A stretch of 64,000 nt of DNA from an uncultured Clostridia bacterium. GTDB lineage: Bacteria > Bacillota > Clostridia > Oscillospirales > Ruminococcaceae. Where the stretch lies: contig CANQNF010000002.1 of the NCBI GenBank assembly GCA_947625125.1, positions 88,824 through 152,823 on the forward strand, read 5' to 3'. The translations under genes and the position numbers were made by a program. The notes beneath the pieces were generated by a model. The model did no database searches. It had not been told where the DNA came from and saw only the letters and a list, made by a program, of their open reading frames with translations. This document shows positions 57,504 through 64,000 of the stretch, in pieces; the first letter of the stretch is position 1; each line of letters opens with the position of its first letter.

Positions 57504-58541
57504 ATGGGTCGCGCAGGCGGAGGCTCTTTCGGAGGCGGTCATTCGGGCGGCTTTTCCGGAGGCGGCGGGCACCACTCATCCTCACATTCCGGCGGCGGTC
57601 ATCGTGCGTCGTCGGGTTCTTCTTCACGCGCCGGCTCGTCATCCCGGAGCTACACTTCGACCCCACGCACCTCGTCGACGTCATCGACGGGAGGCTTCGG
57701 CGGCGGGTTCTACGGCTCCTCCCGGAGATCCTACACGCCCCCTATAATAATTAACAACGGAGGCGGCGGAATGGACCTTGGCAAAGCAAAATTTTCAAAC
57801 GGCGGCTGTACCGGCTGCCTGACGGTCGCGATAATCGTTCTTGCTATTATTATCATAATAGCTGCGTTCAGCTCCGTGTTCGGCGGGGCTTCCGACGGCG
57901 GCAGAAATGAAGTAAGCGTTCCAACTTCGAGTTATAACCGCGAAAAGCTGACCGGCACGTCCTGGGACAACGACTGCGTAATAGACGAGATCGGCTGGAT
58001 TTCTGAGGACGGCTCTGTTTCGGGGCTTGAAAGGCAGCTCCGGGAATTCTACGACGAGACCGGCGTTCAGCCCTTTGTCTACTTCGTGGGATATAACCCC
58101 GATCTTCGCACTGACGCCGATAAAGCCGACTTTGCTTCCGAGTTTTATGAGAATAATATCGGCAACGGCTACACCTTTGCGTTCTTCTATTTTGAAGAGC
58201 CGAACCCCGACGACGTGGGCTATATGCACTATGAGGGCGGCGCGCAGGCTCTCGGCGTTATGGACGCTGAGGCGGTCGAGATCTTCTGGGCAATATGCGA
58301 CCAGGAATGGTATAATTTCGATCAGTCCACCGAGGACTGCATGGCAAATATCTTCAACCGTACGGCGGAGCGCATAATGACAAGGACCGCCACCAAAGAG
58401 GACAATTACAAGATTGTCCTGATAATCGTTTTGGTGATAGTCGTCGCTGCGGCAATAATCTTTATCATGAACAAACGGCGTAAGCAGGAGAAAGAGCGGA
58501 ACGAAGAGACCCGCAAGATCCTTGAAACGCCTTTGGAATAA
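57504..58541 (+). CDS. Gly/Ser/His-rich TPM-like membrane protein
   Basis: The 345-residue protein begins with a low-complexity Gly/Ser/His-rich stretch of about 75 residues (GGGSFGGGHSGGFSGGGG-like), then a short basic part and a membrane helix (GCLTVAIIVLAIIIIIAAF, about 107-125). An outside domain resembling TPM domains follows (VSGLERQLREFYDETG, FVYFVGYNPDLRT, about 170-275), then a second helix (IVLIIVLVIVVAAAIIFIM) and a charged end. TPM-domain proteins are often linked to membrane stress and photosystem repair. It is 23 bases before pspA, so the two probably act together. AAAGGGGC precedes the ATG. Confidence 0.78.
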   Translation: MGRAGGGSFGGGHSGGFSGGGGHHSSSHSGGGHRASSGSSSRAGSSSRSYTSTPRTSSTSSTGGFGGGFYGSSRRSYTPPIIINNGGGGMDLGKAKFSNGGCTGCLTVAIIVLAIIIIIAAFSSVFGGASDGGRNEVSVPTSSYNREKLTGTSWDNDCVIDEIGWISEDGSVSGLERQLREFYDETGVQPFVYFVGYNPDLRTDADKADFASEFYENNIGNGYTFAFFYFEEPNPDDVGYMHYEGGAQALGVMDAEAVEIFWAICDQEWYNFDQSTEDCMANIFNRTAERIMTRTATKEDNYKIVLIIVLVIVVAAAIIFIMNKRRKQEKERNEETRKILETPLE

Positions 58542-58564
58542 AACCGAGAAAGGAAGTAAACACA

Positions 58565-59233
58565 ATGGGAATCATTTCAAGATTTGCTGATATTATGAAG
58601 TCTAATATCAACGCGCTGCTTGACAAGGCGGAGGATCCCGCAAAGATGGTCGACCAGTATCTTCTTGATTTAAGGGAGAAACTCGCCGACGTCAAGAAAG
58701 AGACCGCAGGAGTCATTGCCGCCGAAGCCTCTGCCAAAAGAGACGTAGAGGCCGCCACCGAAAAGGTCGAAAAGGCCACCAAGGGCGCCCAGAACGCTCT
58801 TAAGGCGGGCGACGAGGACGCCGCAAGAAAGCTCATCGCCGAGAAACAGCGCTATGAGCAGAACCTTGCCGAGCGCCAGAAAGCCTATGAGCTTGCCGCC
58901 GACAACGCCGACAAGATGCGCCAGATGTACGACAAGTTAGTCGGCGACATCAAGCAGCTTGAGGACCGCAAGGCCAACATCAAGGCCAAGACCGCCGCTG
59001 CTAAGGCGCAGTCCAAGATCAACGACATCACCTCCGGCATGGACGCAGGCGAGAGCCTCGAAGCGTTCGACCGCATGGAGGAGAAAGCCAACGCCGCCTT
59101 TGACAAGGCCATGGCGGAAGCCGAGCTCAACGTCAAGAAGTCCGACGCCGACGACCTGCTTGAAAAGTACACCTCCGAAGCCACGTCTGTCGACGATGAG
59201 CTTGCTAAAATGAAAGCTGAGTTAGGGCTCTGA
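58565..59233 (+). CDS. pspA: PspA/IM30-family phage shock protein
   Basis: This membrane-binding coiled-coil protein protects the envelope under stress. The 222-residue protein opens with the typical amphipathic helix GIISRFADIMKSNINALLDKAEDPAKMV and continues as the long, Lys/Glu/Ala-rich helical coil (LREKLADVKKETAGVIAAEAS) to the acidic end DDELAKMKAELGL. Length matches the family. AAAGGAAG precedes the ATG. It lies behind a TPM-like membrane protein and ends at its own terminator. Confidence 0.94.
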   Translation: MGIISRFADIMKSNINALLDKAEDPAKMVDQYLLDLREKLADVKKETAGVIAAEASAKRDVEAATEKVEKATKGAQNALKAGDEDAARKLIAEKQRYEQNLAERQKAYELAADNADKMRQMYDKLVGDIKQLEDRKANIKAKTAAAKAQSKINDITSGMDAGESLEAFDRMEEKANAAFDKAMAEAELNVKKSDADDLLEKYTSEATSVDDELAKMKAELGL

Positions 59234-59261
59234 TTCTAATACATAATAAAAGCTATAATAA

Positions 59262-59290
59262 AAGCTCTCGGGCAAACCCGGGAGCTTTTT
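59262..59290 (+). terminator. Terminator of the TPM-like/pspA pair
   Basis: AAGCTCTCGGG (59262-59272) pairs with CCCGGGAGCTT (59277-59287) with one mismatch, followed by TTTTT. Confidence 0.88.
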
Positions 59291-59299
59291 ATATGCAGA

Positions 59300-59334
59300 A
59301 AAAAGGCGCTGAACAATTTCGTCAGCGCCTTTGT
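59300..59334 (-). terminator. Terminator of the DUF6465 gene
   Basis: On the minus strand AAAGGCGCTGA pairs with TCAGCGCCTTT (59303-59334) around an eight-base loop and is followed by a T-run. It also faces transcription from pspA. Confidence 0.85.
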
Positions 59335-59354
59335 CAGCTTTTAAAACCGAGTTT

Positions 59355-59750
59355 TCAGAGAGCGACCTTGTCGGAGAAGTCGGAGTTGATAACATAGTAG
59401 ACAGCCTTGTCCTCGGGCTTGATGTAGATCTCGACGGACTTTACCTTGCCCTTGAACTTGTCCTTGTAATCGGCCTCGACAGCCTTTTTAATATCCGCGA
59501 AGTCGTATTCGTCGCCGCCGAACTGGACCTTAACGGTCTCTTTGGGAGCGGCGGGAGTCCTTTTAGCGGGAGCTTTTTTGGCAGCGGCCTTAGCGGCAGG
59601 CTTTTTCTTAGCGGCAGCGGCGTCTGCGGTTTTCTTAGCGGGCTTCTCGGCGGGCTTTTCGGCAGGAGCTTCTGCGGCCGGCTTTACAGCGGTCTCTATT
59701 ACGGTCTCAACTTTAACGTCGGCGGTTTCGGTTTTCTTTTTCCTTGGCAT
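59355..59750 (-). CDS. DUF6465 protein with histone-like Ala/Lys-rich tail
   Basis: The 131-residue protein has a highly basic, low-complexity N-terminal half of Ala-Lys-Pro repeats (KKKPAAKAAAKKAPAKR-like) similar to eukaryotic histone H1 tails and to HU extensions. A conserved C-terminal domain of about 55 residues follows (VQFGGDEYDFADIKKAVEADYK), of the DUF6465 type. It might bind nucleic acid or polyanions; no function is known. I start it at ATG 59750 (MPRKKKTE) because GGAGGT lies eight bases upstream; an earlier in-frame ATG has no ribosome site. It has its own strong promoter. Confidence 0.85.
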   Translation of the reverse strand: MPRKKKTETADVKVETVIETAVKPAAEAPAEKPAEKPAKKTADAAAAKKKPAAKAAAKKAPAKRTPAAPKETVKVQFGGDEYDFADIKKAVEADYKDKFKGKVKSVEIYIKPEDKAVYYVINSDFSDKVAL

Positions 59751-59781
59751 TGTAAATACCTCCAATAGAATAGTTTTAATT

Positions 59782-59810
59782 ATTATACTACTTTTTTCAG
59801 TAAATGTCAA
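59782..59810 (-). promoter_or_regulatory. Consensus promoter of the DUF6465 gene
   Basis: On the minus strand perfect TTGACA (plus-strand 59805-59810) and TATAAT (59782-59787) are separated by 17 bases. Confidence 0.9.
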
Positions 59811-60013
59811 TCTAATTTGTAAAAAAATATAAGCCCAAAGACCCGATAAATGAAGTTTTTTGCATATTCATGGGTAAAATCCTCTGCTTTATTCATTATT
59901 TTCAAAATCGTCGCCATATGCGATAGGCGACCCCATTGGAATTCTGTCATCTGACTTCTGACCTCTGTATTCTTGACGCGGCCGATCAGGACGCATCTAA
60001 ACCGCCTGATATA
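59811..60013. other. Gene-free gap with short heptad repeats
   Basis: No supported gene. Near 59944-59974 a T-G-A-C-type heptad (TCTGTCA, TCTGACT, TCTGACC, TCTGTAT) repeats four times. A short palindrome CGTCGCC-N-GGCGACC occurs near 59910-59935. No T-box or other leader element of trpS was seen. Confidence 0.4.
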
Positions 60014-60042
60014 TTGACATTTCCCGGCTTTTGTGCTATACT
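60014..60042 (+). promoter_or_regulatory. Promoter of trpS
   Basis: Perfect TTGACA (60014-60019) and TATACT (60037-60042) are separated by 17 bases, about 38 bases ahead of the start. There is no room for a T-box. Confidence 0.85.
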
Positions 60043-60079
60043 CACATATAATTATAAACCCGAAAAGGAAGGATTTTTT

Positions 60080-61087
60080 ATGTCAGATACAGAGAGAAAA
60101 AAAGTAATACTCAGCGGCATTCAGCCGACCGGCGTATTCACCCTCGGCAACTTTATGGGCCCGATACGCAACTGGGGTCCCCTGCAGGACGAATATGACT
60201 GCATATATTTCATAGCCGACCAGCACGCGATCACCGTCAGAAAAGACCCCGCCGCGTTCAGAAAGCAGACTATTGAGAGCTATGCCCTTCTTTTGGCATG
60301 CGGCATCGACCCGAAAAGGTCTATCGCGTTCATCCAGTCCCACAACCCCAATCACGCTCAGTTAAGCTGGGTACTTGGCTGCGTGACCCAGTTCGGCGAG
60401 CTCTCCCGCATGACCCAGTTCAAGGACAAGGCAGCGAAACATGCCGACGACATCAACGCCGGGCTGTTCACCTACCCCGTTCTCATGGCTGCCGATATTC
60501 TGACATATAACGCCGACGTAGTCCCGATAGGCGACGACCAGCGCCAGCATCTGGAGCTTGCCCGCAATATCGCGGTCAGATTCAACCAGCGCTACGGCGA
60601 CATGTTCACCGTGCCGGAGGGCTATTACCCCAAAGTCGGCGCGAGGATCAAATCTTTGCAGGACCCGACCAAGAAGATGTCAAAATCCGACGACAACCCG
60701 AACGCCACCGTTTTTATTCTCGACGATAAGGACACCATCATGCGCAAATTCAAGCGCGCTGTGACCGACAGCGATTCCGAGATTCGCTTTGCCGAGGGCA
60801 AGGACGGCATCAACAATCTTCTCACTATCTACTCCTGCGCTACCGGCAAGAGCATCGAGGACGCCGAAAAGGAATTTGCCGGCAAGGGCTACGGAGATTT
60901 CAAGATGGCGGTCGGCGAGGCTGTCGCAGACTATCTCGAGCCTGTGCGCACCAAGTTTGCCCAGCTGATGGAGGACAAGGCATATCTCAAGGAATGCTGG
61001 ACCGACGGCGCACAGCGCGCGTTCAGACTCTCAAATAAGGTCGTAACTAAGGCATACAGAAAGATAGGCTTTGTGGATTACAGGTGA
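60080..61087 (+). CDS. trpS: Tryptophanyl-tRNA synthetase
   Basis: It attaches tryptophan to its tRNA. The 335-residue class I enzyme has SGIQPTGVFTLGNFMG, the HIGH-type site (here GNFMG), DQHAITV in the amino-acid-binding domain, the TYPVLMAADIL segment, the KMSKS motif as KKMSKSDDNP and the C-terminal helical domain. Length is standard. I start it at ATG 60080 after AAGGAAGG; the frame continues upstream for 48 codons without a ribosome site. Confidence 0.97.
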   Translation: MSDTERKKVILSGIQPTGVFTLGNFMGPIRNWGPLQDEYDCIYFIADQHAITVRKDPAAFRKQTIESYALLLACGIDPKRSIAFIQSHNPNHAQLSWVLGCVTQFGELSRMTQFKDKAAKHADDINAGLFTYPVLMAADILTYNADVVPIGDDQRQHLELARNIAVRFNQRYGDMFTVPEGYYPKVGARIKSLQDPTKKMSKSDDNPNATVFILDDKDTIMRKFKRAVTDSDSEIRFAEGKDGINNLLTIYSCATGKSIEDAEKEFAGKGYGDFKMAVGEAVADYLEPVRTKFAQLMEDKAYLKECWTDGAQRAFRLSNKVVTKAYRKIGFVDYR

Positions 61088-61090
61088 TTT

Positions 61091-61642
61091 ATGAAGCTTG
61101 TATTCATATTCGGCAGCGCGGCCGTCGGAAAAATGACGGTCGGGCAGGAGCTTGCTAAAATAACCGATTTAAGGCTCCTCCACAATCATATGACTATAGA
61201 GCCGGTCATCGAGATTTTCGGGTATTTTAACTCTGCGGCTATAAACCGTCTTCGGCAGGTCGTCTTTGAAGAATATGCCAAGACCGATAATTACGGCATG
61301 ATATTTACATTCATGTTTGCGTTTGACATGCAATCCGATTGGGACGAGTTAGAGCATGTCAAGGACATCTTCCGGCCCTACGGCGCCGAGTTTTACCATG
61401 TAGAGCTCGTCGCGCCCCAAAATATCCGGCTTGAGCGAAACGTCACCGAAAACAGACTAAAAAACAAGGCCTCAAAGAGAAACGTAGAGCTCTCGAATCA
61501 GCTCCTTTTGAACCACGACAACAACCACCGCTTTGAAAGCATCCCCGGTGAGATAACGTTTGAAAATTATATTAAAATCGATAATTCGGAACTCTCGCCG
61601 GAAAAGGTCGCCGAGATGATAAAAGAAAAATTCTGCCTTTAA
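61091..61642 (+). CDS. Small P-loop nucleotide kinase-like protein
   Basis: The 183-residue protein has a Walker A site FIFGSAAVGKMTVG (about residues 5-18), a conserved NHMTIEPVIEIF segment, and a lid-like stretch with ENRLKNKASKRNVE, which fits small AAA-type kinases annotated only as shikimate-kinase-like or hypothetical. The substrate is unknown. It lies three bases after trpS and three bases before an AraC-type gene, so these three form one run. No ribosome site precedes the ATG, so coupling is likely. Confidence 0.75.
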   Translation: MKLVFIFGSAAVGKMTVGQELAKITDLRLLHNHMTIEPVIEIFGYFNSAAINRLRQVVFEEYAKTDNYGMIFTFMFAFDMQSDWDELEHVKDIFRPYGAEFYHVELVAPQNIRLERNVTENRLKNKASKRNVELSNQLLLNHDNNHRFESIPGEITFENYIKIDNSELSPEKVAEMIKEKFCL

Positions 61643-61645
61643 ACT

Positions 61646-62515
61646 ATGAAAAAGGATTTATACCGCCTTTATTTCCCGATAACCGCCACGCCCTTTGAAC
61701 GCTCGGCCTACTACGCCGAGCTTTTGCCCTGTGAAGCGCTGAGGCCTTATATCCGCTGCTTTTGGGGCACGTCTGCCCGCGTCCTTTCCCGCGGTCACAG
61801 CGACGGCAACCACGGCGTCGTCATCCCCGACACCTGCATGGATATAATTTTCGACTTTGACTGTCAGAGCGGCAGGGTATCCGGCAGTTTCTGCGCCATC
61901 AATGAAAATTCTTATATGACATGCGGCAAAAACGAGCCGTCTTATCGCTCAACGTTTGCGATTCGTTTTTATGCATGGAGCGCGGCTCTGTTTACCGACG
62001 TCGATTTTACCGGCAGCAAAAACAAAGCCTTTGAGCCCGACCTTTTTTTCGGCGGCATAATGGGAGACCTCGCTGCAAGACTTTTTGAGAAAGATTCGTT
62101 TGAAAAGCGTGCCGAGGCTGCGGAAGCCTATCTTTTAAAAAGGCTGAGTTTAAAACGTTTTGACGACAATTTGATGAATTCGGTGCATGACATCCTATAT
62201 TCAAAGGGCAGAATTACCGTCGGCGAAATATGCTCAAAAAACGTCCTTTCGGAAAGGAGACTTGAGCGGCTTTTCTCTGGAAATATCGGGGTATCACCCA
62301 AGACGTTCATAACGCTTGTTCGGTATCAGCTCCTCTGGCAGGAGATCTGCTCTACCGGTCGTTTCAACGCGCTCGACCTTGCGTATAAATACGGATATTT
62401 CGACCAGTCGCATCTTCTCAACGATTTTAAAAAACACCACGGCATGACCCCGACCCGGGCTATAAAATTCTCCCGCGACGGATTTTTACAAGACAGGTCC
62501 TTGCCAAACCGGTAA
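61646..62515 (+). CDS. AraC-family transcriptional regulator
   Basis: The 289-residue protein has an N-terminal ligand-binding-like domain of the DUF6597 type (RPYIRCFWGTSAR, GVVIPDTCMDIIFDF) and a C-terminal AraC DNA-binding domain with two helix-turn-helix units (VGEICSKNVLSERRLERLFSGNIGVSPKTF, then ALDLAYKYGYFDQSHLLNDFKKHHGMTP). Its target is probably the adjacent gene downstream or itself. It is the third gene after trpS. No operator could be assigned. Confidence 0.93.
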   Translation: MKKDLYRLYFPITATPFERSAYYAELLPCEALRPYIRCFWGTSARVLSRGHSDGNHGVVIPDTCMDIIFDFDCQSGRVSGSFCAINENSYMTCGKNEPSYRSTFAIRFYAWSAALFTDVDFTGSKNKAFEPDLFFGGIMGDLAARLFEKDSFEKRAEAAEAYLLKRLSLKRFDDNLMNSVHDILYSKGRITVGEICSKNVLSERRLERLFSGNIGVSPKTFITLVRYQLLWQEICSTGRFNALDLAYKYGYFDQSHLLNDFKKHHGMTPTRAIKFSRDGFLQDRSLPNR

Positions 62516-62567
62516 AATTATATCGGGATATTTTTCCCGAAAATTTTACTTTTAAGGAGACATTACC

Positions 62568-63503
62568 ATGACCGTCTACGAAAAATCCCGAGCATTCATC
62601 TACCGAAACGCCCGACCCATCGACCTTGCCGTTTTTCGGCATGAATTTGAAAACGGCCCTGCCGATGACATAATAACCGCTCTGTCGGCATTCCAAAACC
62701 CCGACGGCGGCTTCGGGCATGCCATAGAGCCGGACAACTTCAACCCGCTTTCGGTGCCGATGGGCGCATGGAAAGCGACCGAATACATCCGCGAGGCCGG
62801 CGGACTTCCCGCCTCCCACCCCATCATAAAGGGCATTTTGCGTTATCTTGAAAGCGGCGACGGTTTTGATACGGAGCATGACCAGTGGGCGAACACCGTT
62901 CCCTCAAACAACTTGGCGCCATGTGCGATTTGGTGGAAATGCCCGGAAAACGGCGGAGAATTCAAATACAACCCGACCGCAGCGCTCGCCGGATTTATCG
63001 TAAGATATGCCGAAAAGGGGAGCGCGCTTTACGGTAAAGGCTTTCAGCTTGTCAGAGAAGCCGCAGATTGGTACATTAAAAACGCCCCCATCGAGCAGCA
63101 CGTCGCCCACTGCTTTATCACGATGGACGAGGACTGCAAGTCGGCAGGGGAGACCCCATACGACCGCGAGGCGCTTTTAAAAAAGCTTGACGAGATCGTC
63201 GATAAGTCCGTCTGCCGGGAGCCTGCCCGCTGGTGGGAATATCTCCCGCGCCCGTCGGCTTTTATAGACTCCCGCAGGAGCAGGTTCTATCACCCCGACT
63301 CAGAGGCCCTTTGCCTTGCCGAATGTAAATTCATCAGCGATACTCAGAACCCCGACGGCTCGTTTTATGTTCCTTGGACATGGTGCAACGACCACACCGA
63401 ATGGTACGTCGCGGAAAACTGGTGCAAAGCGATAGTTACTATCGATAATCTCAGATTTTTGCGGGAGTTTTCTCCCGAGATATATCAGCGTCAAAAACAG
63501 TAA
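62568..63503 (+). CDS. Alpha/alpha-toroid protein (terpenoid-cyclase-like fold)
   Basis: The 311-residue protein has repeated QNPDGGFG/QNPDGSF motifs (about residues 43 and 267), SNNLAPCAIWW, and Gly-rich turns typical of the squalene-cyclase/prenyltransferase toroid superfamily. The catalytic residues of true terpene cyclases (DXDD) are not seen, so I do not assign enzyme function. AAGGAGA precedes the ATG. It follows the AraC-type regulator in the same direction and may be its target. Confidence 0.78.
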   Translation: MTVYEKSRAFIYRNARPIDLAVFRHEFENGPADDIITALSAFQNPDGGFGHAIEPDNFNPLSVPMGAWKATEYIREAGGLPASHPIIKGILRYLESGDGFDTEHDQWANTVPSNNLAPCAIWWKCPENGGEFKYNPTAALAGFIVRYAEKGSALYGKGFQLVREAADWYIKNAPIEQHVAHCFITMDEDCKSAGETPYDREALLKKLDEIVDKSVCREPARWWEYLPRPSAFIDSRRSRFYHPDSEALCLAECKFISDTQNPDGSFYVPWTWCNDHTEWYVAENWCKAIVTIDNLRFLREFSPEIYQRQKQ

Positions 63504-63720
63504 AATAGTCTGCAAATCCGCAGCAGCAAAGGAGATATGAAATAAAATGAAATTAGGAATGGATATTTGCCACCCTGTTTTTCATAAGTTATTATAAGTT
63601 GTTATATCTCCATAAAACCGCATAAATGCTGAGTTTGACGACTTGTTCGATTCCATGTATCTTGTTATAAGTTGTTATAACTTGATGCGAAAATGGTGTA
63701 AAAATGGTGTAGTAAATATT
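63504..63720. repeat. Direct repeats near the right edge
   Basis: TTATAAGTTGTTATA occurs twice without change (63592-63606 and 63665-63679), and AAAATGGTGTA is repeated in tandem (63690-63700, 63701-63711). These look like binding or attachment sites. No gene is supported here; a 16-codon frame at 63548 with a good ribosome site is probably not real. Confidence 0.5.
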
Positions 63721-63784
63721 TAACGAAGTTAGTCCAATACAGTCAATTAGCATAAATTTTCAATTAGCTTTAATGTAACAAAAT

Positions 63785-63825
63785 AAGGCAACCACAGAAC
63801 CTCTCTGTAGCTGCCTTATCTTTTT
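63785..63825. terminator. Bidirectional terminator near the right edge
   Basis: AAGGCA-acc-ACAGA (63785-63799) pairs with TCTGT-agc-TGCCTT (63804-63818). TTTTT follows on the + strand and TTATTTTG on the minus strand, just after the stop codon of a leftward frame. Confidence 0.75.
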
Positions 63826-63832
63826 ACAAAAT

Positions 63833-64000
63833 TTAACTGTCAGATAATCTTCTCGCCCTTATCCTTCGTATCTCATCTAAGTCTGTGATAGTTGGAATAA
63901 TAGGCGCAGACGGCTCAACCCTTGATAAGGTACAATATCTTTCGCAAAAAGAAAAAGGACAAAAATATAGACATGTCCCCGCACTTCTGGTAGAATGAAG
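63833..64000 (-). CDS. C-terminal end of a leftward frame, partial
   Basis: The minus-strand frame that stops with TAA at 63833-63835 is open to the right edge, giving 55 residues that end ITDLDEIRRIRARRLSDS. The last part looks protein-like (charged helix), the rest is Cys/Ser-rich and less convincing. The terminator ten bases after the stop supports a gene end. I cannot name a family. The nearby repeats make a mobile-element gene possible. Confidence 0.4.
   Translation of the reverse strand, partial: LHSTRSAGTCLYFCPFSFCERYCTLSRVEPSAPIIPTITDLDEIRRIRARRLSDS

Noticed and set aside
59830..60079. T-box leader expected for trpS
   Set aside because: The promoter lies only 38 bases before the start; no T-box sequence or terminator was found.
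63548..63598. 16-codon frame with AAGGAGA before it
   Set aside because: Too short to support and not protein-like, although the ribosome site is good.

Overview
The window looks like chromosomal DNA from a Gram-positive Clostridia-type bacterium of the Oscillospiraceae/Acutalibacteraceae kind. This is inferred from gene content: a YerC/TrpR-like regulator, Hsp33, Lon-EngB, ECF-type S components with a tetrahydrofolate riboswitch, zinc-ribbon and PASTA-containing kinase-like proteins, Flp/Tad pilus genes with a DUF5702 giant protein, and purine-rich Shine-Dalgarno sites with perfect 17-bp-spaced sigma-A promoters. No marker gene in the window fixes the genus.

Layout. 0-6.6 kb: end of an unknown gene, tRNA-Gly/tRNA-Cys, a DIP1984-family gene followed by a candidate tRNA-like structured RNA, then two leftward operons (yerC-methyltransferase-hslO and lon-engB). 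6.7-15.3 kb: tRNA-Arg, a small membrane protein, a carbohydrate block (GH26 and two CE1-type esterase lipoproteins, a GH13 enzyme), prmA and cardiolipin synthase. Three intergenic gaps here hold arrays of perfect hairpins; two of them fold as a cloverleaf with different sequences. 16-30 kb: a membrane pseudokinase with PASTA-like ectodomain, pfkA, a THF riboswitch with folT, SpoIIM-like and YesL-like membrane proteins, pyridoxal kinase, trmL, and the lower glycolysis cluster pgk-tpiA-gpmI, then htrA and a second ECF S component.

30-33.2 kb is accessory: an IS200-type element with a transposase broken by two nonsense codons, an XRE regulator with a palindromic operator, a long leader, and a two-gene unit of a small DNA-binding-like protein and a serine recombinase. 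The small protein is interrupted in frame by a 65-bp palindrome.

33.3-56 kb is one rightward block and the most interesting part: a complete Tad (type IVc) pilus locus (tadZ-tadA-tadB-tadC, three Flp-like pilins, two TadE-like pseudopilins, a 1244-residue DUF5702 protein, prepilin peptidase). It continues without a break into a WG-repeat protein, an FHA protein, a PP2C phosphatase, more pilin copies, a small membrane protein, a Ser/Thr kinase with a propeller ectodomain, and a 1374-residue cell-wall-anchored protein. The arrangement suggests a pilus whose assembly is controlled by Ser/Thr phosphorylation. Pilin cassettes recur at 37.4 and 48.3 kb, and each carries a fossil of the tadC 3' end.

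56-64 kb: an isoprenylcysteine-methyltransferase-like gene and a small heavy-metal-associated protein surrounded by four GTTAGC-N4-GCTAAC palindromes, a TPM-like/PspA envelope-stress pair, a DUF6465 basic protein, trpS, a small kinase, an AraC regulator, a toroid-fold protein, and a repeat-rich right edge. All family names are from reading the translated sequence; no search was run.
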